Below, one piece after another: positions 1 to 8,281 of a DNA stretch of 64,000 nt (the first letter of the stretch is position 1; every line of letters begins with the position of its first letter). This DNA is from Planctomycetaceae bacterium. GTDB taxonomy: Bacteria > Planctomycetota > UBA1135 > GCA-002686595. A program made the position numbers and the translations under genes. The notes under the pieces were generated by a model, which was not told the origin of the DNA, did no database searches, and worked only from the letters and a program-made list of their open reading frames with translations. Where the stretch lies: positions 1-64,000 of the forward strand of contig WYBT01000038.1 in NCBI GenBank assembly GCA_011525785.1. Direction: 5' to 3'.

Positions 1-51
1 CGCCCACGCGAGATCGGCGCAGGCGAGGGCGACGAGGATTCGGACGAGCAT
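1..51 (-). CDS. N-terminus of a secreted protein (partial, runs off window)
   Basis: Only the first 17 codons lie in the window. They start at an ATG (complement of 49-51) and read MLVRILVALACADLAWA, a short positively charged start followed by a hydrophobic stretch, as in a signal peptide. An AAGGA Shine-Dalgarno-like sequence lies about 7 nt upstream. The gene would be divergent from the cytochrome gene starting at 195, so 52-194 would hold both promoters. The product cannot be named from so little sequence. Confidence 0.45.
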   Translation of the reverse strand, partial: MLVRILVALACADLAWA

Positions 52-194
52 CGCGGGTCCTTGGCGAGAACGGACGGTCGAGCGGGCTGAAGGGCGCGAG
101 CGGACCGCTCCGGCTCGCGCGCCGACGAAGCTGATTTCAATCGGAGGGCGCAATTCGCGCCACGCGCCCTCTGTTCCTCCGACCGCGCTCCGGG

Positions 195-2993
195 GTGAGA
201 CTTTCTCGCCAAAACTTGCGCGCGCGGACCGTCAGGGACTGGCGAGGGTGCGTCGTGCCACGGCGCTACGATGCGTTCTCCTTGAGTTCGACAAGCACAC
301 GATGGGCGGCGCTGGGCGGTCTCGCGATGGTCACAGCGGCGGCCTGCACGCTGGGAGTCGGCGAGGAACAGGTGGTGGAGTTGAGCGGCTTCGACGCGCC
401 GGCGCGGCTCGAGGCCGAGCTGCTCGCCTCGCGCCTGCGTTGTGCGGCTTGCCACGCGGCGCCTGACGCCACGCGCATCGAGCCCGTCGACGCGCCCGTG
501 CTCGACGGAATCGGCGCGCGCAAAACGCCGGCGGGCTTGCGCAAGTGGCTGAGCGATCCGCACGGCGCCAAGCCGGGCACGGCGATGCCCGATCTGCTCG
601 CGGCGCTGCCGCAGCGCGAGCGCGAGGGCGTGCTCGAGGCGCTGGTGCACTACCTCGCGGCGCAGGGCGGCCCGCTCGAGCCGGGCGAGGAGCTCGTCGA
701 CCTGCCCACGCTCGAGGAAGGCCGCAGGCTCTACCACTCGGTCGGCTGCGTCGCTTGCCACGAGCCGCAGGAGTCGCTCGAGGACCTCGACTCGGCGACG
801 TGGGAGTTCGACGCCGACCAGGCGCTTGCGCCGGCCGTTGCGGCCGATCTGGGCGCGCCGGCCTTCGACACCAGCGTCGACGCGCTCGCGAAGTTCCTCG
901 TCGATCCGCTCGCGGCGCGGCCCTCGGGGCGCATGCCCGCGCTGCACTTGAGCGAGCGCGAAGCGCGCGCGATCGCGACGTATCTGCTGCGCGGTCAGTG
1001 CGACAGCGAGACCATGGCCTGGGCGCCCGGCTGGGAGGCGCAGTACTTCGAGTACGAAGGCGAATGGCCGGACCTGCGCGATCTCGAGCCCGTGCGCAAG
1101 GAAGTCGTGCGCGACATCGCGGAGCTGCCGGACGGACATCGCGAGGATTACTTCGCCTACCGCTTCCGCGGCTTCGTCGAGGTTCCGCAGAGCGGCGAGG
1201 TCGAGTTCACGACGCGCTCCGACGACGGCGCGCGACTGTGGGTCGACGACAAGCTGCTGATCGACGAGTGGCACGACCAAGCTCCGGCGGACCACTCGGG
1301 CGCGCTGTGGCTCGAGCGCGGTCGCCACGCGCTCGAGGTGTGGTGCTTCGAGATCCAGGGCGGCGAGGAGTTCTCGCTCGACTGGAAGTTGCCCGGCGGC
1401 GCGCGCGTCACGCTTCCGGCGGAGGCCGTCGTGCACGCGGGGCTGCGCATGAAGCCGCCGCAGGACGACTTCACGCTCGACGCGCGCAAGGTCGAACGCG
1501 GCCGCGCGGAGTTCGCGCGTCTGGGCTGCGGCGCGTGCCACGTGATCGAGGGCCGCGAGCCGCGCGTGGCGCCGCTGCGGCCGCCGGCGCTCGATGAGCT
1601 GCGCGCACGCAGCGAGCAAGGCTGCCTCAGCGCTGTTCCGCGCGCTCGCACGCCGCACTTCGACCTCGACGACGCGCAGGTGCTGGCCTTGCGCACGCTG
1701 CTGCTCGAGCCGAGCAGCTTGAGCACGCCGCGCGAACCCGCCGACGAGGCGCACGCGCAGCTCTCGCAACTGAACTGCTACGCCTGCCATCGCCGCGGCG
1801 AGCAGGGCGGGCCCGAGCTCGAGCGCGCGGGCTACTTCCGGCCGGCGCGCGAAGTCGACCTCGGCGACGAGGGCCGACTGCCGCCGCACCTCGATGGCGT
1901 GGGCGCGAAGCTCAAGCTCGCGGCGCTCGAGCGCGTGCTCGAAACCGGCCGCGGCGTGCGTCCCTACCTCGCGACGCGCATGCCGCAGTTCGGCGCGCGC
2001 AACGTGCACGGACTCGCGCAGCTCCTCGCGAGCGTCGACGGCGAGCCCGCCGATGCGCTCGCGCCGCCCTTCGAAGCTGCGCACATCGAGTTGGGCCGCA
2101 AACTCGCCGGCTCGAAGGGCCTGGGCTGCATCCAGTGCCACTCGTTCAACGGTGTCGAGTCGCTCGGCATTCCGGCGGTCGACCTGGGAGTCGTCGCGGA
2201 GCGATTGCAGCCGCGCTGGTTCCAACGTCTGCTGCTCGACCCGCGCTCGGTCGGCATGAACTCGCGCATGGCGATCCTGTGGCAGGAGTCGAGCGACGGG
2301 CGGCTGCTGAGCCCCGTGACGGACCTGTGCGGCGGCGAGCCGCGCGCGCAGATCGACGCGCTGTGGTCGTACCTCTCGCTCGGGGCCTCGATGCCGATCC
2401 CCGAGGGCCTCGACACGCCCGATTCGGACTACGAGCTGATCCCGACGGACGAGCCCTTGATGTGCGCCGTGTTCCTCGAGGACTCCAGCCCGCGCGGAAT
2501 GATGGTCGGCTTCCCACAGGGCGTGCACTACGCGTTTGACGTCGAGCATTCGCGGCTCGCGTGGATGTGGCGCGGGCGCTTCTTCAACGCGAAAGGGACC
2601 TGGCGCGCGCGAGCGGGTGCGCTCGAGCGACCTCCGACGGCCGACGCCTATCGCTTCTCGGGAGGCTTGCCGTTCGCCTTCGACGCGCCGCGCGGCGTCG
2701 ATGAGTGGCCCACGATGTCGCGCGACGAAGCGCGCTACCGGCGCCTCGGCTGGCGCTTCGACAGCGCACGCGTGCCGATCTGGCGCTACGCCTTCGGCGA
2801 GGTCGAGATCGAGGAGCGCATCACTCCGCGCGTCGACGCCGCTCGCGTGGTGCTCGTGCGCGAGTTCACGCTGCGCGCGCCGCGCGAGGTCGACAACTTG
2901 TACTTCGACATCCTCGAGCGGCGGCGCGTGAGCGGCTGGGTGCGCGAGGGCGATGCGTTCGTCGCACGCTTCACTCAGGAGGCTCAGCTGTGA
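195..2993 (+). CDS. Multi-haem c-type cytochrome with internal PA14 domain
   Basis: Predicted exported electron carrier. Five CxxCH haem sites are visible at about residues 83 (CAACH), 185 (CVACH), 445 (CGACH), 528 (CYACH) and 645 (CIQCH), with Met-Pro candidates for axial ligation near 131, 247 and 595. A PA14-like segment at about 281-410 (SDDGARLWVDDKLLIDEW) sits between the second and third haems and suggests carbohydrate binding. The C-terminal ~170 residues resemble the C-terminal part of the cytochrome at 9818-10984. A hydrophobic stretch ends at Ala-Ala-Ala-Cys51, a poor lipobox, so it may be a lipoprotein or simply exported. The start is GTG at 195; an in-frame GTG at 255 would give a more normal leader. 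The stop overlaps the next start by 4 nt (GTGA), so the two genes are translationally coupled. The haem and PA14 assignments are firm; the substrate is unknown. Confidence 0.85.
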   Translation: MRLSRQNLRARTVRDWRGCVVPRRYDAFSLSSTSTRWAALGGLAMVTAAACTLGVGEEQVVELSGFDAPARLEAELLASRLRCAACHAAPDATRIEPVDAPVLDGIGARKTPAGLRKWLSDPHGAKPGTAMPDLLAALPQREREGVLEALVHYLAAQGGPLEPGEELVDLPTLEEGRRLYHSVGCVACHEPQESLEDLDSATWEFDADQALAPAVAADLGAPAFDTSVDALAKFLVDPLAARPSGRMPALHLSEREARAIATYLLRGQCDSETMAWAPGWEAQYFEYEGEWPDLRDLEPVRKEVVRDIAELPDGHREDYFAYRFRGFVEVPQSGEVEFTTRSDDGARLWVDDKLLIDEWHDQAPADHSGALWLERGRHALEVWCFEIQGGEEFSLDWKLPGGARVTLPAEAVVHAGLRMKPPQDDFTLDARKVERGRAEFARLGCGACHVIEGREPRVAPLRPPALDELRARSEQGCLSAVPRARTPHFDLDDAQVLALRTLLLEPSSLSTPREPADEAHAQLSQLNCYACHRRGEQGGPELERAGYFRPAREVDLGDEGRLPPHLDGVGAKLKLAALERVLETGRGVRPYLATRMPQFGARNVHGLAQLLASVDGEPADALAPPFEAAHIELGRKLAGSKGLGCIQCHSFNGVESLGIPAVDLGVVAERLQPRWFQRLLLDPRSVGMNSRMAILWQESSDGRLLSPVTDLCGGEPRAQIDALWSYLSLGASMPIPEGLDTPDSDYELIPTDEPLMCAVFLEDSSPRGMMVGFPQGVHYAFDVEHSRLAWMWRGRFFNAKGTWRARAGALERPPTADAYRFSGGLPFAFDAPRGVDEWPTMSRDEARYRRLGWRFDSARVPIWRYAFGEVEIEERITPRVDAARVVLVREFTLRAPREVDNLYFDILERRRVSGWVREGDAFVARFTQEAQL

Positions 2994-4444
2994 TCCCGCT
3001 CGCGTTGCTCGCTGCGCTCTGCCCGCAGGAAACCAAGCCCGATCTGCGCGCCGAAGAGCGCTACTACGCAGTGCAGACGCTCGCGCTGCCCGAGCACGTC
3101 GAACTCGAGGTCGGCGGCCTGCTCGTGCGCGCGGACGGCTCGATCCTCGCCTGCACGCGGCGCGGCGAAGTGTGGTGCATCCGCGACGCCTTCGTCGAAG
3201 GCCGCGAGCCGCGCTTCGTGCGTTTCGCACACGGCCTGCACGAGCCGCTGGGACTCGTCGAGCACCAAGGCTGGATCTATGTCGCGCAGCGCGGCGAGCT
3301 CTCGCGCATGCGCGATGTCGACGGAGACGATCGATTGGACGAGCTCGAGACCGTGTGCGACGCGTGGAGCGTCTCGGGCAACTACCACGAGTACAACTTC
3401 GGCCCCGCGCTCGCGCCTGATGGGGCGTTGTGGATCACGACCAACAAGCCCTTCGGCGACGAGCCCTTTGGACGCGTGAAGTGGCGCGGGTTCGCGCTGC
3501 GCATCGGACTCGATGGCTCGATGCAGCCGATGTGCGCGGGGCTGCGCTCGCCGGCGGGCGTTGGCACGGCGCCGTGGGGCGATTTGTTCTACACGGACAA
3601 TCAGGGCGAGTGGTGCGGGGCGAGCAAGCTCGCGCACCTCGAGCCGGGCGACTTCCACGGCCATCCGTGGGGCGCGTTCTCGTGCGATGACCCGCTGTGG
3701 CAGTTCTCCAAGCCCGGCGAGGCGCCCAACGGCGTGAAGATGCCCGAGGTCGCCGCGACGATGGCGAGCTTCAAGCTGCCGGCGGTGTGGTTCCCCTACG
3801 ACAAGATGGGCCGCTCGCCGGCGGGCTTCGTGTGGGACGAGTCGAACGGCGCCTTCGGGCCGTTCGCGGGCCAGATGTTCGTCGGCGATCAGTACCAGTC
3901 GTCGGTGATCCGCGTGCAGCTCGAGAAGGTCGGCAAGCGCTGGCAAGGCGCGTGCTTCCCGTTCCGCCGCGGGCTTTCGAGCGGCGTCGTGCGCGTCGCG
4001 TGGGACGGGCGCGGCGGACTGCTCTGCGGCCTCACCGACCGCGGATGGGGGAGCCTGGGCAACCGCACGCACGGCCTCGAGCGCGTGAGCTGGACCGGCG
4101 AAACGCCGTTCGAGATCCGCGCGATGCACGCGCGCCCCGACGGCTTCGAACTCGAGTTCACCGCGCCGGTCGAACTCGTGTCGGGCTCGGAACCCGCGAA
4201 CTATCAGCTCTCGAGCTACACGTACCTGCTGCACGAGCACTACGGCAGCGACGAGGTCGATCGGGCAGATTTGACGGTGCGCGAAGCGCGCGTCGCCGAC
4301 GATCGCCGCAGCGTGCGCCTGATCGTCGAGGGCCTGCGCGAGGGCTACGTGCACGAGCTCGCCTGCGACGTCGTGCGGGAAGGCGGCGCGCACCTCGTTC
4401 ACGACAAGGCCTACTACACTCTGATCGAGCTGCCCGCGAAGTGA
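2990..4444 (+). CDS. Sorbosone-dehydrogenase-like beta-propeller protein (DUF7133 type)
   Basis: A 484-residue exported protein resembling the propeller part of planctomycete 'PVC-type haem-binding' proteins and glucose/sorbosone dehydrogenases. Characteristic blocks are STRRG-like ACTRRGEVW, LGLVEHQGWIYVAQRGEL, DVDGDDRLDE, YHEYNFGP, GDLFYTDNQGEW and GLTDRGWGS. It has no CxxCH of its own; the haems are on the preceding, overlapping gene, so the two probably form a dehydrogenase-cytochrome pair. The start is GTG at 2990, preceded by a strong AGGAGG at 2977-2982; longer upstream reading in this frame is a shadow of the cytochrome gene. A short hydrophobic leader (IPLALLAALC) fits export. It is homologous along its length to the N-terminal half of the protein at 10981-13653. 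PQQ or sugar binding is inferred from the fold family only. The 3' end of this gene is duplicated 1.8 kb downstream. Confidence 0.8.
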   Translation: MIPLALLAALCPQETKPDLRAEERYYAVQTLALPEHVELEVGGLLVRADGSILACTRRGEVWCIRDAFVEGREPRFVRFAHGLHEPLGLVEHQGWIYVAQRGELSRMRDVDGDDRLDELETVCDAWSVSGNYHEYNFGPALAPDGALWITTNKPFGDEPFGRVKWRGFALRIGLDGSMQPMCAGLRSPAGVGTAPWGDLFYTDNQGEWCGASKLAHLEPGDFHGHPWGAFSCDDPLWQFSKPGEAPNGVKMPEVAATMASFKLPAVWFPYDKMGRSPAGFVWDESNGAFGPFAGQMFVGDQYQSSVIRVQLEKVGKRWQGACFPFRRGLSSGVVRVAWDGRGGLLCGLTDRGWGSLGNRTHGLERVSWTGETPFEIRAMHARPDGFELEFTAPVELVSGSEPANYQLSSYTYLLHEHYGSDEVDRADLTVREARVADDRRSVRLIVEGLREGYVHELACDVVREGGAHLVHDKAYYTLIELPAK

Positions 4445-4510
4445 GCATGTCTCCGCCGAGCGAGTCGAGCGGCTCGCTCTCGGCGCGAGCCGCTCTCGTT
4501 CACCGCGCTA
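4393..4510 (+). repeat. Left copy of ~115 bp direct repeat flanking the 4508-5977 gene
   Basis: This stretch covers the last ~17 codons of the propeller gene plus the start of what would be the CAP-protein gene. Its first 59 bases match 6199-6257 exactly, the next 19 have two mismatches, and the rest (to about 4510) is a degenerate match to 6277-6309. The ATG at 4447 corresponds to the real CAP-protein ATG at 6253, so this copy holds a decayed 5' end of that gene. The arrangement indicates that a segment of about 1.7 kb was placed between two originally adjacent genes. Confidence 0.85.
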
Positions 4511-5977
4511 CAGACGCACGAACCACCAGTTGTCCGCCGAACGCGGGCGGGCCAAGCTGCTCTCGATCTGCGCGTCTCCGAGCACCTGCGCTGAGCGAAT
4601 CGACGTCGTTGTCACGAAGCTGGGCGTTGCAACGCCAGGTTCGAAGTGCTCCTCGACAATGCGGTGCGGCCGCCACACGCCAGTTGCAAGCGCGCGGTAG
4701 TCCTCGTAGTTCGTACGGCGCAGCGTTCGACCGAGGTCATCGACGACTTCGATCCGCAAGGGATGGGCGCTGCCAGTCGATGTGTCGATCGTGTAGATCG
4801 TCCGGCCGGCGCCGCCGGGGCTCTCGACTTGTGGATACGACTCCACCACGGTCACGCGACCGGAAACGGTGTCCACTTCCGTTGCGTAGCTCGTGCCCGG
4901 AAAGCGCAGGATGCGGAAAGGGTTGTCGACCCAGGCGCGCAGGACGGCGAGGTGCGCTGTCTTGGTGTGGAGCACGGGCCGCAGGTTGGCGGAGTCGGCG
5001 ACCCACACGTTGTAGAACGGCGCGCCGACGATCCCGGTCACTAGGCTCGCGCCGTCGAACCAGACCCTCTCTGTCACGTTGTCGGCCTTGCCGTTTTCAT
5101 CCAGCACGCGGTAGGGCACGTCCAGGTTGAACGCGCCGTCGACTCCGAGCGCTCCTCGGTAGTTGCGTTCGATGCTCACGGCGGAACCACCGGGCGCGGC
5201 CGGATACTCCGTCACCACGCGCGCCCACAAGTTGCCGACCGCCGAGACCGGTGCGTGGGTGAGAACGACCTCTCGCAACACGTCGGTGAGTTCGGAGGCG
5301 GGCAGCGTCTGCAGGGCGCGCAACTGGGAGGCAACCGACTCCGGCGGCGAGGCCACTAGCAGGCTGTCGGGATCGCCGAGCCGCACGACGTACGCGCCGT
5401 CGGGACCGTTCAGAGTCGCACCGTCCGGATACGGGCTCTCTGACTTGCCGTCGACACAGGTGGTGACTGACGCGCACCAAACCACGGTGGGATCCTGCTC
5501 GCGCAGGGGCTTGCACTGAACCGCCGCATTCGCCTGTTCGACCGTGCTCGGCAGCGACGAGGGAAACTGCGGGCAGGGATTCCCGCCACCGATGCTCGAG
5601 ATCTTCACCGTGACTTGGAAGCCTCGCGCGGTGCAGTGGTTGCCGTCGGACGCAGGCCCGCAGTCGAAGCAGTCGGAGGATTGCTCCCGCCGACCGATGT
5701 CGCACGAGGCGGGGGCGCCGAACGAGATCTGCTGACCCGCGATGGACACCGTGAACGACCAAGTCGGGCAGTTCTGCGTCCCGGTCGAGTAGTTGCCACC
5801 CGATGTGGTCAAGTGTCGTGTCTGGTTGTTGCACGCGGCCGCCTGCGGGGCGGCGCTCGCCGGCGCCACGATCCCAACCGCGAGCGCGGCTGCTAGCGGC
5901 AGACCGACTCCGAGGCATCGGCGCGGGCTTGCTCGTGTTCGCAGGTCATGGGAAGCTTGCTCGTATTCGCGGGTCAT
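4508..5977 (-). CDS. Secreted protein of unknown function, Cys-rich N-terminal half
   Basis: A 489-residue protein with a leader at about residues 24-42 (LPLAAALAVGIVAPASA), so it is probably exported. The N-terminal half has many cysteines (for example SSDCFDCGPASDGNHC), which could form disulfides outside the cytoplasm. The C-terminal half has alternating beta-like segments such as TNYEDYRALATGVWRPHRI, reminiscent of LolA/LolB-like barrels, but I do not assign a family. It lies on the strand opposite its neighbours, between two direct repeats, and its stop codon falls in the degenerate left repeat copy. The first residues (MTREYEQASHDLR) are translated from a 28-bp tandem repeat; the start at 5977 is the first in-frame ATG, and a later non-ATG start before the leader is possible. 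The context suggests a later insertion rather than a member of the flanking cassettes. Confidence 0.7.
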   Translation of the reverse strand: MTREYEQASHDLRTRASPRRCLGVGLPLAAALAVGIVAPASAAPQAAACNNQTRHLTTSGGNYSTGTQNCPTWSFTVSIAGQQISFGAPASCDIGRREQSSDCFDCGPASDGNHCTARGFQVTVKISSIGGGNPCPQFPSSLPSTVEQANAAVQCKPLREQDPTVVWCASVTTCVDGKSESPYPDGATLNGPDGAYVVRLGDPDSLLVASPPESVASQLRALQTLPASELTDVLREVVLTHAPVSAVGNLWARVVTEYPAAPGGSAVSIERNYRGALGVDGAFNLDVPYRVLDENGKADNVTERVWFDGASLVTGIVGAPFYNVWVADSANLRPVLHTKTAHLAVLRAWVDNPFRILRFPGTSYATEVDTVSGRVTVVESYPQVESPGGAGRTIYTIDTSTGSAHPLRIEVVDDLGRTLRRTNYEDYRALATGVWRPHRIVEEHFEPGVATPSFVTTTSIRSAQVLGDAQIESSLARPRSADNWWFVRL

Positions 5978-6011
5978 GGGACGCTTGCTCCTATTCGCGG
6001 GTCATGGGATC
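5928..6011 (+). repeat. Three tandem copies of a 28-bp unit
   Basis: Three contiguous 28-bp units (5928-5955, 5956-5983, 5984-6011) with only a few differences between them; all share the core TTCGC(A/G)GGTCATGGGA. On the minus strand each unit contains an ATG followed by Thr-Arg-Glu; in the third unit the frame is closed by a TAG. The repeat covers the start codon of the 4508-5977 gene, so it may affect its translation. There are no spacers, so this is not a CRISPR array. Confidence 0.9.
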
Positions 6012-6157
6012 AGGCCGACCGCATCGAAGCCTACCGAAGTGGTGCGCTTCGGCAATCGCGCTCCGTGAGTGTCCGGACAGCTTCGAAAGTTTCAGAATTC
6101 GCGCGCCAAGTCCTCCGACGGGGTCGAACGCCCGCTGCAGCGCTGGGCCGAGTTCCC

Positions 6158-6180
6158 GCAGACGTGATCGGGACGTCTGC
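6158..6180 (+). repeat. Perfect inverted repeat near the right edge of the inserted segment
   Basis: Two 8-base arms (GCAGACGT and ACGTCTGC) separated by 7 bases form a perfect hairpin 18 bases before the right direct-repeat copy. It could be a terminator or an edge feature of the inserted segment; no matching copy was found near 4510. Confidence 0.4.
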
Positions 6181-6198
6181 GCAGGCCGGCGGATCCCG

Positions 6199-6309
6199 CC
6201 TCGTTCACGACAAGGCCTACTACACTCTGATCGAGCTGCCCGCGAAGTGAGCATGTCCCCGTCGAGCGAGTCGAGCTGCCTGCGCGCGGCGCTGTTGTTC
6301 ATCGCGCTT
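6199..6309 (+). repeat. Right copy of ~115 bp direct repeat
   Basis: This copy holds a non-functional duplicate of the last codons of the propeller gene (ending in a TGA in the same relative position) followed by the intact start of the CAP-protein gene at 6253. See the left copy at 4393-4510. The presence of the intact CAP start here and a decayed one on the left shows which copy is still in use. Confidence 0.85.
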
Positions 6310-7350
6310 GCGTTGCTTTCGTTCGCGCCGACGGCCGGGTTCGCGCGGCCGGGCGACGACGTGAGCGCAAAGGTCACGCGGCTGCGCGACGCGCGCATCA
6401 GCGTCGACGAGCGCGAGCGACTGTGCGGCGAGTTGCTAGCGCTGGGGCCCAGCGGCGCAGGCGCGCTGGCGACGCTCGCGGCCGAACAGGTCGAGCGTGC
6501 GAGCAAGAACGCCGTGAAGCTCGAAGCGCGCTACTTCAAGGATTTCGAGAAGGCGGCGCTCAAGCTGGTGGACGCGCGCTCGACCAAGGCGGCGCTCGCC
6601 GCGGTCGACGAAGCGCGCGCCGCGGTGCGCAAGCTGCAGAGCAAGGCCGACCTCTCGAAGGCCGACATCGAAGAGGTCGGCGACGCGTCGGTGGCCAAGC
6701 TGCGCGAAGTGTTCGAGGTCGCGCCCGAGCAGGTCACCGAGGCGAACGCCGGGCTGGCGGAGCAGCGCGAGCAGCTCTCGCAGGCCTGGTGGCAGGCGAG
6801 CGACTGGTTCGACACCCTCCAGCGCGCGCTGCGAGTGCTGGGCGACGTGAAGCGAGCTGCGCCGAGCGATCCGACGCCGCGCTGGGACGCGGTGGTCGCG
6901 CAGGAAGTGTGGCTGTGCACGCTCGCGCTGCCCATGAGCCCAGGCGACCGTCGCGCGCTGCTCCACAACCTCGAGGTCGCGCCGCAGATCGACCCCGAAG
7001 AGGCCGCGGGCGTGCTCGACCTCAACCGACTGCGCCTGTTGCTCGGGCTCAACGCCGTCGCGATCGACGTGAAGCTGTGCGACGCCTCGCGCGACCACTC
7101 CAACGACATGCGCACGCTGGGTTTCTTCGCGCACGAGTCGCCGGTCGAGGGCAAGAAGACGCCCTGGGATCGCGCGGCGCGTTTCGGCACGAGCGCGGGG
7201 GCCGAGAACATCGCGGCGGGGCAGACCACCGGCGCCGGCGCCAATCGCGCGTGGTGGTACAGCCCCGGCCATCACAAGAACATGCTCGGCGGGCACTCGC
7301 GCATCGGCCTGGGCCGCAGCGAGTCGCACTGGACGCAGATGTTCGGCTGA
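6253..7350 (+). CDS. Secreted CAP/SCP-domain protein
   Basis: A 365-residue exported protein. A signal peptide is clear (LLFIALALLSFAPTAGFA, about residues 13-30). Residues about 40-230 are charged and mostly helical. The CAP domain begins near residue 257 (LNRLRLLLGLNAVAID) and continues with the conserved SNDMRTLGFFAHESP, AGENIAAG and WWYSPGHHKNMLGG motifs, which include the family's His and Glu positions. The start at ATG 6253 is chosen because upstream in-frame sequence is repeat DNA. Originally it probably lay 2 nt after the stop of the propeller gene, as the duplicated junction shows. CAP proteins are variously lipid-binding or protease-like; the role here is unknown. The PPK2 gene follows after 16 nt. 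Confidence 0.85.
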   Translation: MSPSSESSCLRAALLFIALALLSFAPTAGFARPGDDVSAKVTRLRDARISVDERERLCGELLALGPSGAGALATLAAEQVERASKNAVKLEARYFKDFEKAALKLVDARSTKAALAAVDEARAAVRKLQSKADLSKADIEEVGDASVAKLREVFEVAPEQVTEANAGLAEQREQLSQAWWQASDWFDTLQRALRVLGDVKRAAPSDPTPRWDAVVAQEVWLCTLALPMSPGDRRALLHNLEVAPQIDPEEAAGVLDLNRLRLLLGLNAVAIDVKLCDASRDHSNDMRTLGFFAHESPVEGKKTPWDRAARFGTSAGAENIAAGQTTGAGANRAWWYSPGHHKNMLGGHSRIGLGRSESHWTQMFG

Positions 7351-7366
7351 AGCCGCGCGCGACACG

Positions 7367-8257
7367 ATGAAAGATCCGATCGAAGTCGAGCTCGCCTCGC
7401 TGCGCGCCAAACCCGGGCGGCGCGTGCGGCTCGAGCGCTGTCCGACGCGGACGGCGCCGCTCTACGCGAGCAAGAAGGACGCGAAGGAGAGGCTCGAGTC
7501 CGGCGCGCACGAACTCGCCAAGCTCCAGGAGCGCCTGTACGCGCACAATCGCTACGCGCTGCTGCTCATCTTCCAGGCCATGGATTCGGCCGGGAAGGAC
7601 GGCGCGATCCGGCACGTGATGTCGGGCGTGAACCCGCAGGGCTGCCAGGTGTTCAGCTTCAAGCACCCCAGCGCGGAAGAGCTCGACCACGACTTTCTGT
7701 GGCGCACGCAGCGCGCGCTCCCAGAGCGCGGGCGCATCGGCATCTTCAACCGCTCCTACTACGAGGAGGTGCTGATCGTGCGCGTGCAGCCGCAGATCCT
7801 GCGCGCGCAGAACCTGCCGGAGTCGACGCTGCGTTCCAAGCGCTTCTGGGAGGAGCGCTACCGCTCGATCGTGGACTCCGAGGAGCACCTCGCGCGCAAC
7901 GGGACGCGCATCGTGAAGTTCTTCCTGCACATCTCGCGCGAGGAGCAGCGCCAGCGCCTGCTCGCGCGCATCGACGATCCGGAGAAGAACTGGAAGTTCT
8001 CGGGCGCCGACCTCGAGCAGCGCCGCGCGTGGGACGACTACATGGACGCCTACGAGCGCTGCATCGCCGCCACGAGCACCGCCTCCGCGCCCTGGTACAT
8101 CATCCCAGCGGACGACAAGTGGAACGCGCGCCTTTCGATCTCGAGCGTCGTGCGCCAGACGCTGCGCGAGCTCGAGCTCGACTTCCCGCGTGCGGGCGCC
8201 GAGCGTCTCGCTGAACTGGCCGAGTACCGCCGTCAACTCGAGAGCGAGTCGATCTGA
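7367..8257 (+). CDS. ppk2: Polyphosphate kinase 2 family protein (PPK2)
   Basis: A 296-residue cytoplasmic enzyme expected to transfer phosphate between polyphosphate and nucleotides (AMP, ADP or GDP). Its length is that of a single-domain PPK2. The Walker A-like loop is at about 69-80 (FQAMDSAGKDGA), and the Walker B/lid region at about 120-137 (RGRIGIFNRSYYEEVL). The downstream block HISREEQRQRLLARIDDP and the late WYIIPADDKWNAR segment are also typical. The subclass (AMP or ADP acceptor) cannot be decided by eye, though the overall length and motifs resemble class III. It lies 16 nt after the CAP gene and 24 nt before the GT39-like gene on the same strand; no functional link to either is evident. 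Confidence 0.92.
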   Translation: MKDPIEVELASLRAKPGRRVRLERCPTRTAPLYASKKDAKERLESGAHELAKLQERLYAHNRYALLLIFQAMDSAGKDGAIRHVMSGVNPQGCQVFSFKHPSAEELDHDFLWRTQRALPERGRIGIFNRSYYEEVLIVRVQPQILRAQNLPESTLRSKRFWEERYRSIVDSEEHLARNGTRIVKFFLHISREEQRQRLLARIDDPEKNWKFSGADLEQRRAWDDYMDAYERCIAATSTASAPWYIIPADDKWNARLSISSVVRQTLRELELDFPRAGAERLAELAEYRRQLESESI

Positions 8258-8281
8258 TTCGCACGGCCCCTCGCAGGTGTC

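Noticed and set aside
5928..6011. The 28-bp repeats considered as a CRISPR array.
   Set aside because: The units are contiguous without spacers, only three in number, and no cas genes are present.
4510..6198. The inserted segment considered as a classical insertion sequence.
   Set aside because: It codes for no recognisable transposase, and the flanking duplication (~115 bp) is far longer than normal target-site duplications.
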